Below, piece by piece: positions 19,547 through 27,677 of a stretch of DNA of 33,358 bases. The stretch's first letter is position 1, and every line of letters begins with the position of its first letter. Source of the stretch: Desulforapulum autotrophicum (GTDB taxonomy: Bacteria; Desulfobacterota; Desulfobacteria; Desulfobacterales; Desulfolunaceae); NCBI GenBank assembly GCA_020723285.1, contig DYJE01000044.1, positions 1-33,358 of the forward strand, given 5' to 3'. The notes under the pieces were generated by a model. That model did not search any database and was not told the origin of the DNA. It saw only the letters and a list, made by a program, of their open reading frames with translations. The position numbers and the translations under genes were made by a program.

Positions 19547-21358
19547 ATGCTTCATAATTATCTAAAAAAATCGCTTTTCATTGTCTTCTGTCTGTTTCTT
19601 TTTTCCTGTGGGAGTTCGGATGAAGGCGGTCCTTCATCGGTCAATTCTGGAGTATCCACTGTTCCGGAACAGCTCAGAGGGCAATGGTTTGAAGTCCAGA
19701 ATGCCACGGGAATCTACCTTGGCCCAACGACACCCTATACCCTTGAAAAAATTGAAGAGAACCTCATCAAACTGGAAGACAAGAGCCGAAACATCACAAT
19801 GTTCGCCACCCGTTTCGGGTCCAGCAAGTCCAGCGTCGCCATGGTTGTCTCAAAACCCGATGATGGAAGCACCAAAGGATACTCTGCCATCGGAGGACTT
19901 GAAGTCATACTTCAAAATCTGAATGACAAAAATAACCGCCATGTGGCCCACACGGACAACGAAGGCAAGGTCACCGTCAACGGCCTGATCAGCAGCGATT
20001 ACTCTGTGACCATTGAAGGGAATGAGACATACAGACCCACCCAGCTGGAATATTCGGTGAACGGCCATACCGATCTTGCCATCGTGACACCCTGTGAAAA
20101 AGGCTCTTACTCGTTCAAGACATCCTATCAAAGCGATCAGGAATTCATATACGGGGATTACGCATCCTACTCCGGTTATATCAACATCAAAAACATCGGT
20201 GAAGCCGATGCCGAGAGCGCTTCTTACAGCTTTTCCGTGGATAACGGTTCCCATATTCTCCTTACCGATGACAACGATACAAACCTCAAGGACATCATTA
20301 AGACCATTGAGGCGGGAACGATGAAAACGGTCCGAGTCAAATTCAAAACCAGGTTTTTATCCGATACCGGTGCGGACGGCGATGTGTATGTGGACCGAAT
20401 CAACATTGTCGTCACTGACAAATATGGCAAGAAGTGGCACGACTATGTGCCGATCAACATCCACCGGCGCAGCGTAACCCTTTCCATGGATGGGGATTTG
20501 AGGCATCCGAACTACTCATCGTGCGATTTGAACGGAATCGTTATCTTTCCCGGAAGATACCTCAAACGGATATACGGACTGAAGGAAATCAAAATCCCCT
20601 TGTTCTCATCGGAACCTTATAAATTGCTTATATCAAATATCAATGCGAACACAGAACAAACCTACTCGATTGGCGTTGATGTGCCTTGTCATGCCCGAGC
20701 CGACATCGACCTGTTCGAAGAAACCGGCAAAGACGAACGTGGCGTCAACGGAAACACCACCGGCAATGACACGGAACAAACGGCCATTCAAGTCAAAAGC
20801 GGTGAAAAATATATGGCCTATATCGGCAAAAACGATATCGACTATTATCTGCTCAATATGAGTGAGGCAGCGAAAGAACCGGTGGTCCTGACATGTGATA
20901 AAAGCTCAGCATATCTATCCGTATTCGATACGACCTCAGGACAGCTTATCCGTGGGAACAGCGATGAAAAGATCAATCCCGGTGAAAACGTCGTCCTGAA
21001 TCTTGCCATAACCAACACAGGAACATCCACAGCTTATGGCGTGAAAACCTGCATTGCCCTGACACCAGAAACACAGGCCGATGGTTTCGTATCCATAGCT
21101 TCCGGCATGACGTGCAGCGACTCAAATCAGTACCCCATCGGCGATATTGGCGGAAAAACGACCAAGGATTGCAACGGTTATGTTGCCGGAACCTACTATT
21201 TTTTAAAATATTACACGCCTTACAGCATTAATTTTTTACTTCAGATCAGCGAGGCCGCGCCTGTGGGATATGAGATCGAACTTGTGGCCACCATCACCGA
21301 CGCGAACAATCATCTGTGGACATGCCCTGTCATTCTCCCTGTTTATCCCAATCAATAG
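19547..21358 (+). CDS. Large surface lipoprotein with Ig-like and PPC-like segments
   Basis: A 603-residue lipoprotein: signal LKKSLFIVFCLFLFSC with an LFSC lipobox, then a low-complexity linker. About residues 43-150 contain a small beta domain (LRGQWFEVQNATGIYL) and a carboxypeptidase-regulatory-like segment (GLEVILQNLNDKNNRH, then DNEGKVTVNGLISSDYSVTIEG). The middle has CARDB or Ig-like sequence (GYINIKNIGEADAESASYSFSVDNG). Around 400-440, GNDTEQTAIQVKSGEKYMAY and IGKNDIDYYLLNMS look like a PPC (pre-peptidase C-terminal) type domain, and another Ig-like segment follows (NPGENVVLNLAITNTGTSTAYGV). No enzyme motif is seen, so adhesion or scaffolding on the outer membrane is more likely than catalysis. 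A GAGGAG site about 10 bases before the ATG supports the start. Lower GC than the neighbours hints at transfer. Confidence 0.8.
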   Translation: MLHNYLKKSLFIVFCLFLFSCGSSDEGGPSSVNSGVSTVPEQLRGQWFEVQNATGIYLGPTTPYTLEKIEENLIKLEDKSRNITMFATRFGSSKSSVAMVVSKPDDGSTKGYSAIGGLEVILQNLNDKNNRHVAHTDNEGKVTVNGLISSDYSVTIEGNETYRPTQLEYSVNGHTDLAIVTPCEKGSYSFKTSYQSDQEFIYGDYASYSGYINIKNIGEADAESASYSFSVDNGSHILLTDDNDTNLKDIIKTIEAGTMKTVRVKFKTRFLSDTGADGDVYVDRINIVVTDKYGKKWHDYVPINIHRRSVTLSMDGDLRHPNYSSCDLNGIVIFPGRYLKRIYGLKEIKIPLFSSEPYKLLISNINANTEQTYSIGVDVPCHARADIDLFEETGKDERGVNGNTTGNDTEQTAIQVKSGEKYMAYIGKNDIDYYLLNMSEAAKEPVVLTCDKSSAYLSVFDTTSGQLIRGNSDEKINPGENVVLNLAITNTGTSTAYGVKTCIALTPETQADGFVSIASGMTCSDSNQYPIGDIGGKTTKDCNGYVAGTYYFLKYYTPYSINFLLQISEAAPVGYEIELVATITDANNHLWTCPVILPVYPNQ

Positions 21359-21414
21359 GCCATATTGCGTTCACAAACCACTTCAATGAATCTTCCATGC
21401 CTTGCTCCCCATTC

Positions 21415-21515
21415 TTGTCATTCCGGGTCGGCTTGCTTTTCGACCCGTAAGGCCCGGCAGTGCCTGTTCAAAACTCAAGCGTCGTCTCACCGACACCGGC
21501 CGCCCGGAATGACAA
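21415..21515. repeat. 101-bp element with 13-bp perfect terminal inverted repeats
   Basis: TTGTCATTCCGGG (21415-21427) and CCCGGAATGACAA (21503-21515) are exact reverse complements. An inner hairpin GGGTCG/CGACCC lies at 21425-21446. It carries no gene, and the size and ends are typical of a MITE-like or REP-like intergenic element. The same 13-base arm occurs at 8750-8762. Confidence 0.75.
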
Positions 21516-21552
21516 ACGCACCATTTTTTAACCCGATAAAAAACTGATGTGA

Positions 21553-21601
21553 TAAAAAGGATCGGGCCATTTGTCGGGTTTTTAGAACCTGACCTACGGG
21601 C
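21553..21601 (+). repeat. GTAGGTCGG-family hairpin repeat, copy A
   Basis: Contains gatcgggccatttgtcggg followed by an A/T loop and cctgacctacgg, matching the reverse complement of copy B (31139-31188) over most of its length. The stem pairs gtcgggt with acctgac, with one change. Confidence 0.65.
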
Positions 21602-21821
21602 GTCTGACGCATTCATTCAAAATTTTAACGGGTATTGGCAGGGAAAAAGCCAGACCTGCAATTAATGACTTGCCATGATCCATGACCAACCGGTTTATCT
21701 CTTTATTTCCCGGATTCATACGCCCTTTCATTAAATCATGGCCCGCACAATGAAAATGTGCTACATGGAGCCCGAACGTGAAACCGGTCGACGATGAAAG
21801 ACCCATATCAGGGAGAACACC

Positions 21822-22910
21822 ATGAAACACCAGCGAATCCACAATTTCAACGCCGGGCCGTCGGCCCTGCCCCTTCCCGTGCTCGAGGAAATGAACGAAT
21901 CCCTTTTGAATTTCAAGGGCAGCGGCATGTCCATCATGGAAATCAGCCACAGGTCCCACTGGTTCGACGACGTGATCCACGATGCGGTGGCGAGAATAAG
22001 GCGGCTGATGAACCTCGGCAGCGAATACCATGTGCTGTTTCTGCAAGGCGGGGCAAGTCTCCAGTTCGCCATGGTTCCCATGAATTTTCTTGAAGGTTCG
22101 GCCAGTGCCGACTATGTGGACACCGGAACCTGGTCGTCCAAAGCCATTGCCGAAGCCCTTATCCAGAAAAAGAACATCCGGGTGGTGGCCTCGTCCAAGG
22201 ACAGGAATTACGCCTACATCCCGAAAAACCTCGGGTTTGACAGCGCCGCCGCCTATGTTCACCTGACGTCCAACAACACCATCAAAGGCACCCAGTGGGC
22301 GTCGTTTCCGGACACCGGGGCCGTACCCATTGTCACGGACATGAGTTCGGACATTCTCTCACGGCCCATGGACATGAAAAACATCGGCATGATCTACGCC
22401 GGAGCCCAGAAAAACATCGGGCCTGCCGGGGCCACAGTGGTCATTGTCAGGGACGACATGCTTAAGAAGATCCCCGAAGGGCTGCCCACCATGCTGTCGT
22501 ACAAGACCTTTGCGGACAACAACTCCATGTACAACACCCCGCCCTGCTTCACCATTTACGCGGTCCAGCTCACCATGAAATGGCTGGAGGACACCGTGGG
22601 CGGCATCGAAAACATGGGCCGGATTAACGCGGAAAAAGCGTCCTTGATCTACGGAACGCTGGACCGGAGCGGTTTTTATAAAGGCACCGCCGATGCGGAC
22701 AGCCGGTCCCAGATGAACGTCACGTTCCGGCTGGCCAGCGAGGACCTTGAAAAAAAGTTCGTGGCCCAAGCCCTTGAAAACGGATTCGGAGGTCTTAAAG
22801 GCCATAAATCCGTGGGCGGTTGCCGGGCGTCCATCTACAACGCCACCACCGTGGATTCGGTGAAAGCCCTGTGCGAATTCATGGACCATTTTGAAAAAAC
22901 CAACGGATGA
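21822..22910 (+). CDS. serC: Phosphoserine aminotransferase
   Basis: Pyridoxal-phosphate enzyme that converts 3-phosphohydroxypyruvate and glutamate to phosphoserine in serine synthesis; also used in pyridoxine synthesis in some bacteria. The 362-residue length is usual. The N-terminal NFNAGPSALPLPVLE and SIMEISHRS match the family, and the PLP-binding lysine is Lys197 in YAGAQKNIGPAG. The C-terminal region (GGLKGHKSVGGCRASIYNA) is also typical. The ribosome binding site agggagaac supports the ATG. The stop overlaps the ung start by four bases (ATGA), so translation is probably coupled. Confidence 0.96.
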   Translation: MKHQRIHNFNAGPSALPLPVLEEMNESLLNFKGSGMSIMEISHRSHWFDDVIHDAVARIRRLMNLGSEYHVLFLQGGASLQFAMVPMNFLEGSASADYVDTGTWSSKAIAEALIQKKNIRVVASSKDRNYAYIPKNLGFDSAAAYVHLTSNNTIKGTQWASFPDTGAVPIVTDMSSDILSRPMDMKNIGMIYAGAQKNIGPAGATVVIVRDDMLKKIPEGLPTMLSYKTFADNNSMYNTPPCFTIYAVQLTMKWLEDTVGGIENMGRINAEKASLIYGTLDRSGFYKGTADADSRSQMNVTFRLASEDLEKKFVAQALENGFGGLKGHKSVGGCRASIYNATTVDSVKALCEFMDHFEKTNG

Positions 22911-23566
22911 CCCGGATGTCCTTAGACTCCTGGAAAAACCCTGTGCCGTCTTTTGGAAATGGTTTTGCGAATCATCTTTTGGACACCGTGGCGCAGCTGC
23001 GTGAAAGCCGCATGATTTTTCCAGCTCAGGATCAGGTGCTTCACGCCTTTGAACGGACAGGTTTTGACCGGGTGAAGGCGGTGATTCTGGGCCAGGACCC
23101 CTACCACGGGCCGGGACAGGCCCACGGCCTTGCCTTTTCCGTTCCAAAGGGCGTTCCGGCCCCGCCGTCGTTGCGCAACATCCTCAAGGAAGTGGCCGAA
23201 GACACTGGAAAAAAAAACCGGTCGTCAACAGACCTCACAGAGTGGGCCGACCAGGGGGTGCTTCTCTTAAACACCATCCTGACCGTTGAGGAAGGGAAGC
23301 CCATGTCCCACCAGAACCTGGGATGGGACCGTCTCACCGCCGAGGTTATCCGTGAGCTCGCCGTTCAGCGGGATCATCTGGTGTTCCTGCTCTGGGGATC
23401 CAAAGCCCGGGCATTTGCAAGTGTCATTCCCGAGTCAAAACATCTGGTGCTTCAGGCCGCCCATCCCTCGCCGTTGTCCGCTTACCGGGGATTTTTCGGT
23501 TGCCGCCATTTTTCAAGAGCCAACGCCTACCTGAAAAAACACGGCATAGCCCCGATCCGCTGGTGA
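22907..23566 (+). CDS. ung: Uracil-DNA glycosylase
   Basis: Family 1 uracil-DNA glycosylase, which removes uracil from DNA as the first step of base excision repair. The 219-residue protein has the water-activating motif GQDPYHG (Asp64) and the C-terminal HPSPLSAYRGFFG loop (His186) that inserts into the DNA minor groove. The central motif LLLNTILTVEEGKPMSH is also present. The ATG at 22907 overlaps the serC stop; MSLDSW at 22916 is an alternative start. No signal peptide, so cytoplasmic. Confidence 0.96.
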   Translation: MTRMSLDSWKNPVPSFGNGFANHLLDTVAQLRESRMIFPAQDQVLHAFERTGFDRVKAVILGQDPYHGPGQAHGLAFSVPKGVPAPPSLRNILKEVAEDTGKKNRSSTDLTEWADQGVLLLNTILTVEEGKPMSHQNLGWDRLTAEVIRELAVQRDHLVFLLWGSKARAFASVIPESKHLVLQAAHPSPLSAYRGFFGCRHFSRANAYLKKHGIAPIRW

Positions 23567-23877
23567 TAGTGGATGTCATGTTCGATAATGACGGCCGCCA
23601 TCGCGGACATGGTCGTTCCTGCATGTTGCATTGACGTTCACTCGGGCTGCCGGGGTTCATGTTTGGGTTTGAAATTTATCGTCCTTTCATATAGTATCGC
23701 CCATATCCATCGGGTTTTCGTAAAAAAACCCGGATGCATCAGCAGATTTGATCCATTCCTGACATCGACAGACACCGCATGCTTTCCCCAATATGGGGTA
23801 AGGCATAAGAAAAAGCGGCGCTTAAAGGCGCATGCACTGAGACAAAGGTTAACCCCTTTGATTTCCATGGAGTTTCT
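23567..23877. other. Intergenic region upstream of the short-chain dehydrogenase
   Basis: 311 bp with no credible gene. It contains small hairpins (catcgggtttt with aaaacccggatg, 23709-23736; CCCCA-ata-TGGGG, 23787-23799) and a promoter candidate listed separately. Confidence 0.5.
23669..23697 (+). promoter_or_regulatory. Possible promoter of the short-chain dehydrogenase gene
   Basis: TTGAAA (23669-23674, five of six) followed by TAGTAT at 23692-23697 after 17 bp, or by TATAGT at 23690-23695 after 15 bp. The leader to the ATG at 23878 would be about 175 nt. Confidence 0.35.
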
Positions 23878-24738
23878 ATGGCGAATCCGGCCCTTGCGGC
23901 CTTCAAGGACAAAACAGCCATCGTCACCGGCGGTGCTTCGGGCATCGGGCGCGCCCTTGCCATCGAGATGTCCCTTCTGGGCTGTTATGTGGTTCTTGCG
24001 GATCGGGAGGCAGAAGCGTCGGAAGATGTGCTGAAAACCATCCACGCCCTGGGAGGAAAAGGTTCGGCTGAGATTCTCGACGTGCGGCAGGCCACGGATG
24101 TGGACGCTCTGGTCAGGAAAACGGCCGTCCAGCAGGGCGGCATCGATTTCATGTTCAACAACGCCGGAATCGGCATCGGCGGACGTGTGTCCCGTTATCG
24201 GGAGGAACACTGGAAAGACATTCTGGACGTCAACCTCATGGGCGTGATCCATGGCATCCAGGCCGCCTATCCCCTGATGCGCGAACAGGGGCACGGACAT
24301 ATCGTGAACACCGCCTCCATCGCGGGCCTTTTCCCCGCGCCCTTTGCCGTGTCCTACGCCATGACCAAACATGCCGTGGTGGGCCTTTCCACCTCTTTAC
24401 GGCCCGAGGCCGCAGCTTTCGGCATACGGGTCAGTGTGCTCTGCCCCGGTGTTGTCCGCACACCCATACTCAAAAACTGCGGCAAGCACGGCCGGATGAT
24501 CACCCCTGTTCCCATGGATGTCCAGTTAAAAACCTGGGAGAAGATGCGGCCCATGGAACCCCACGCCTTTGCCCGAAAGGCCCTGAATGAAATCGCTTTG
24601 GGAAAGCCGGTCATTGTCATTCCGGGCTGGTGGCGATGGGTTCAGCGGCTGTACGTTTTGTTTCCGGGCCTTGGTCATGCCGTGGTCAGGAAAATGTACA
24701 ATGATTACGAAAATGCGATTCGTGAAGCCGGGGGATAA
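23878..24738 (+). CDS. Short-chain dehydrogenase/reductase
   Basis: NAD(P)-dependent oxidoreductase of the classical SDR family, 286 residues. The cofactor-binding motif TGGASGIG is at residues 17-24, NNAG at 94-97, and the catalytic set Ser147, Tyr160 and Lys164 is intact (NTASIAG, then SYAMTKHAV). The C-terminal part contains RVSVLCPGVVRTPIL. A late hydrophobic segment (PGWWRWVQRLYVLFPGLG) may give membrane association, as in SDRs acting on lipid-like substrates. The substrate cannot be read from the sequence. A GGAG site precedes the ATG by 5 bases. The gene is convergent with the cupin gene. Confidence 0.92.
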   Translation: MANPALAAFKDKTAIVTGGASGIGRALAIEMSLLGCYVVLADREAEASEDVLKTIHALGGKGSAEILDVRQATDVDALVRKTAVQQGGIDFMFNNAGIGIGGRVSRYREEHWKDILDVNLMGVIHGIQAAYPLMREQGHGHIVNTASIAGLFPAPFAVSYAMTKHAVVGLSTSLRPEAAAFGIRVSVLCPGVVRTPILKNCGKHGRMITPVPMDVQLKTWEKMRPMEPHAFARKALNEIALGKPVIVIPGWWRWVQRLYVLFPGLGHAVVRKMYNDYENAIREAGG

Positions 24739-24758
24739 TTATATTGAACAAATAGTCA

Positions 24759-25223
24759 TCATTCAATAAACCGCTTCATTCCAGGCTCAATCCCCATCAG
24801 CGTCAGCGCCTCCACCGACATCCTGTCAATCAGTGTAAAATCCGCGAACTCAAACCCTGGGGCCACGGAACATCCCACAAGCACAGGGCCGTTCAAAGGC
24901 TCGGCCGCCTGCCAGGTTCCCGCGGGAACCACATGGCAGAAGCGGTTGGCTTCCGCCGAAAGCGTCACGCGAAGGGACGGTGCGGGAGTGCCGTCCCAGG
25001 TGTAAAGGACAAGCCCCTGTCCCTGGTACAGATTCCAGATTTCATCCGATTCCACACGATGGAACCGGCTGACCTCACCCTCGTTCAATGAGAAATAGAT
25101 GTGGGTGAGAGCGGACCGGGTGTTTCCGCTCTCCGTGGTGACGGTTTGAAGGGAGCGGAACACTTCCCGGAACCGCCCTCCTTCAGGATGTTCGATTAAA
25201 TCGATGGGTTTCATTATATCCAT
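24759..25223 (-). CDS. Cupin domain protein (DUF985 family)
   Basis: A small beta-barrel of 154 residues, matching the cupin_5/DUF985 family by its N-terminal LIEHPEGGRFREVFRS and the run SALTHIYFSLNEGEVSRFHRVESDEIWNLYQG. The cupin metal-type residues (His in FHRV, Glu in DEIW) are present, and the second motif reads CHVVPAGTWQAAEP. Family members are largely uncharacterised; some are related to sugar or small-molecule binding, so no reaction is assigned. The start could be 25223 or 25214 (MKPIDL). It follows the three-repeat lipoprotein gene by about 34 bp on the same strand and converges on the dehydrogenase gene. Confidence 0.88.
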   Translation of the reverse strand: MDIMKPIDLIEHPEGGRFREVFRSLQTVTTESGNTRSALTHIYFSLNEGEVSRFHRVESDEIWNLYQGQGLVLYTWDGTPAPSLRVTLSAEANRFCHVVPAGTWQAAEPLNGPVLVGCSVAPGFEFADFTLIDRMSVEALTLMGIEPGMKRFIE

Positions 25224-25257
25224 CCAGCAATACTATTCAAAACCGTCCCCTTTGACA

Positions 25258-26832
25258 CTATTTGATGAAATACTCTGTTCGTGTATAATCCGGCCGCCCG
25301 TCTGTAAAATGAGCGGCTGTGATCACCTTCATCCTGTTCAGGGTAACCAGTTCGAGGCTCTGATTCCTTACAGCAAAACCTTGATCCCAGATAATGTTCA
25401 GCTGTCCGTCAAGGGCATCGGAGGCCAGGGTGTGTATGATTCCCCAATCGCAGTCGTCAGGGGTGCATGCGCCCCATGCCTGAATGTCAAGATCGGTGCC
25501 CAGAAGGATATCAATCCGGGTAATATGATCCGTCTCCATGTTTTCATTCACCCAGTTCCCCACGAAAACATCATGAAAGGCCACCGGATTCGAACGGTAT
25601 TCCGCCCCACACAGCCTGTCGGTCAGCACGATGTACACGGATCGTGGCGGCAACTGGTTTTTGGGGAGGGCAAACCAGATCGATCCCAGATTCGCCGCCG
25701 TACCAAGGCCGCAGAAACCGTAAAGGCGGACGTCTTCGTTGTTGAAAATATCCACCCAGGTCCGCGACGCGCTGGTATTCAGACCGCAGGCCGGCAGGTA
25801 GGGTGCCGGGGCGAAAAGTTCGTCCGGGAAATCGGCCTTGTTCGTCACATCGAATGTATACCGAGTGTACGGATTGCCGTCGAGTGTGTAGTCTTGTTTA
25901 CCCGTATAGACAAGCTGGGGCGTGGGCAGATCCGTGTAGCACGGGACCACAGGCACGGAATTCGACGTGTATTTCACATCGCATTCCCTGTCGTGAAGAA
26001 CGATGTACGCGGACTGTGGCGGCCTCTGGGTCTTGGGAACGGAAAACCAGATCGATCCAAGATTATCCGGCGATTCAAGAGCACAGAATCCGTAAAGCCT
26101 TTCGTTATCGTTGTTGTAGATATCCACCCACGTCCGGGCCGAACTGGTATTCAAACCACAGGCCGGCAGATGGGGGGCGGAATCAAAAAGGTCTGACGGG
26201 AACGAGGCCCTGTTCGTCACATTGAGTTTGTAACGGGTGTATTCCACGTCGCCCACGGTGTAATTTTCGGTTCCCGTCAATTCAAGCTGGGGGGCCGGGA
26301 GTTCGGTATAGCATTCCGGTCCGACTTGAACCGAGTTGGATGTGTACTTTTTGTCACAGGCCCGGTCTTCCATCACAATGTACACATGGGAAGGCGGTCT
26401 GTCTCCTTTGGGCAGGGAAAACCAGAGGGCGTTCAGATCGTCCGATGAACCCAGAGCGCAAAACCCGTAGAGGCGATCATCGTCACCGTTGTAAATGTCC
26501 ACCCAGGTACGAGAAGCGCTTGTGTTTAAACCGCATGCCGGAAGATCCGGGGAAGCCGCAAACAGCTCGTCCGGAAAATCGTCACTGTTGGTGACCTCAA
26601 GTTTATACCGGGTATACTCCGTTCCATCCACGGAATAGTCTTCGGTGCCTGTGAAGACAAGAGCTGGAGAACTCAGAGAGAGATCGCAATTGACGCCGGT
26701 TTCAGGATCATCATCCTTGCTGGACTCCCCACAACCCACGGTAAAAAGAGCCACAAGAACAAACAGGACAAGCGGAGCACGAAAAAGCCCCCGTAACAAC
26801 ACGGATTTCCTTGATATGACGGGTTTCATCAT
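25258..26832 (-). CDS. Lipoprotein with three cysteine-patterned repeats and a C-terminal domain
   Basis: A 524-residue lipoprotein. The signal PLVLFVLVALFTVGC gives the lipidated cysteine at about residue 34. Three tandem repeats of 124-125 residues follow, each with four cysteines at fixed spacing (about 51, 25 and 34 residues) and the motifs YTRYKLEVTN, LPACGLNTSASRTWVDIYN, RLYGFCAL and DRxCDxKYTSN. The final 100 residues form a separate domain with WGACTPDDCDWG and AAHFTDGRPDYTRTEYF. No enzyme motif is seen. The regular cysteine pattern suggests disulfide-braced surface modules, perhaps for binding (inference). The ATG at 26832 is favoured by an AGGAG site 6 bases upstream; GTG (26835) and ATG (26829) are alternatives. 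Confidence 0.82.
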   Translation of the reverse strand: MMKPVISRKSVLLRGLFRAPLVLFVLVALFTVGCGESSKDDDPETGVNCDLSLSSPALVFTGTEDYSVDGTEYTRYKLEVTNSDDFPDELFAASPDLPACGLNTSASRTWVDIYNGDDDRLYGFCALGSSDDLNALWFSLPKGDRPPSHVYIVMEDRACDKKYTSNSVQVGPECYTELPAPQLELTGTENYTVGDVEYTRYKLNVTNRASFPSDLFDSAPHLPACGLNTSSARTWVDIYNNDNERLYGFCALESPDNLGSIWFSVPKTQRPPQSAYIVLHDRECDVKYTSNSVPVVPCYTDLPTPQLVYTGKQDYTLDGNPYTRYTFDVTNKADFPDELFAPAPYLPACGLNTSASRTWVDIFNNEDVRLYGFCGLGTAANLGSIWFALPKNQLPPRSVYIVLTDRLCGAEYRSNPVAFHDVFVGNWVNENMETDHITRIDILLGTDLDIQAWGACTPDDCDWGIIHTLASDALDGQLNIIWDQGFAVRNQSLELVTLNRMKVITAAHFTDGRPDYTRTEYFIK

Positions 26833-27281
26833 CACATTCTCCTATTAATGTTTTCATTTGAAGATGATTTAAAGTTCTTTTTCAGGACTCAAACAGGGAA
26901 CGATTTTTTTGCACATACCATGCCGTCATCACCACAATCCATCCATTTGTTCAGGACAATCGGTTTTTCATGATATTTTAATACTCCAGGGCAAATGAAA
27001 AAGGCGTCATGGTCTTTTTTGGAACATGTTTTCCACAATCATGTGTACTTTTTTTCTTAATAACACCGAAAGAACAAGGTAAAAATAGAGTCAAAGGGAA
27101 ATCATGGATAAAGCGGAAGCCGGTCCGGCATTGTTGTGAGCCCTGCAACAATCTGTTTTACATGGGCGTTCAATCATTTTTCAAGGGAAGGGTTTTTGAA
27201 GCAAACAGCCTATTTTAAAAAAACGGCCCGCCGGGGTTCCGGCGGGCCGTCTGATGTCCATGGTTCTTACTGAAAATCCGC
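26833..27281. other. Intergenic region between the repeat lipoprotein and the 55-residue gene
   Basis: About 450 bp with no credible gene; a possible 69-codon frame at 27009-27218 has no ribosome binding site and no coding character. It ends with the terminator of the small gene (27214-27250). I saw no clear promoter for the lipoprotein gene. Confidence 0.5.
27214..27250 (-). terminator. Rho-independent terminator of the 55-residue gene
   Basis: On the minus strand a perfect 12-bp GC-rich stem (ACGGCCCGCCGG / CCGGCGGGCCGT, 27223-27250) with a 4-nt loop is followed by a run of U residues. It sits 32 bp after the stop codon at 27282. Confidence 0.92.
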
Positions 27282-27449
27282 TTACACGGTCCGTGCGTGA
27301 TTTTCAAGTTCCATCAGGAAGCTGTGGGTGTCTGGAACTTTTTTGATGCAGGTCCGGCCTTCATCCACTTCAAATTTCCGTTTGACCATGCCGCCGTCGA
27401 TCTTGAAAACGATTTTTTCAACCTTCCACTTGATCTCACCGTATTTCAT
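27282..27449 (-). CDS. Small 55-residue protein, unknown function
   Basis: A short gene starting MKYGEIKWKVEK, supported by a strong AAAGGAGG site 6 bases before the ATG at 27449 and by an intrinsic terminator just after the stop. The product is rich in Lys, Glu and Val, with alternating polar and hydrophobic residues (KWKVEKIVFKID, then MVKRKFEVDEGRTCIKKV), suggesting a small beta-sheet fold with one cysteine. I do not recognise it. A longer frame up to 27524 is unlikely, because the ribosome binding site belongs to the internal ATG. It lies downstream of nrdJ on the same strand with about 230 bp between. Confidence 0.78.
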   Translation of the reverse strand: MKYGEIKWKVEKIVFKIDGGMVKRKFEVDEGRTCIKKVPDTHSFLMELENHARTV

Positions 27450-27623
27450 AACAGCCTCCTTTGGGGATCGGGTTGATGTTCGTGTGTCTTTGACCAACAT
27501 ATCGGCGAATGTGTAAAAAATCATGAGGGATTTTTACAAGGCACCGATACATCGGTCCCTTCTTTCTCTCCATTCATGCCCTTTCAGGCCCTGATCTGTC
27601 TGATTTTTTTTTACTCCCCCGAA

Positions 27624-27650
27624 GAACCGTGGTCAACCACACCACGGTTC
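27624..27650. repeat. Hairpin downstream of nrdJ
   Basis: GAACCGTGGT (27624-27633) and ACCACGGTTC (27641-27650) form a perfect 10-bp stem with a 7-nt loop, 27 bp after the nrdJ stop on the minus strand. No U tract follows directly, so it may stabilise the 3' end or terminate weakly. Confidence 0.6.
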
Positions 27651-27677
27651 AACCTTCTCACGCTTTATGAAACAACG

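Larger units (their letters stand above)
21359..21821. other. Repeat-bearing intergenic region upstream of serC
   Basis: 463 bp without a credible gene. It carries the 101-bp inverted-repeat element (21415-21515) and one copy of the GTAGGTCGG-type hairpin repeat (about 21553-21601), each listed separately. A good ribosome binding site (agggagaacacc) precedes serC. No convincing promoter was found by eye. Confidence 0.6.

Noticed and set aside
27009-27218. 69-codon frame in the gap before the small gene
   Set aside because: No ribosome binding site, unusual composition, and it runs into the terminator of the opposite-strand gene.
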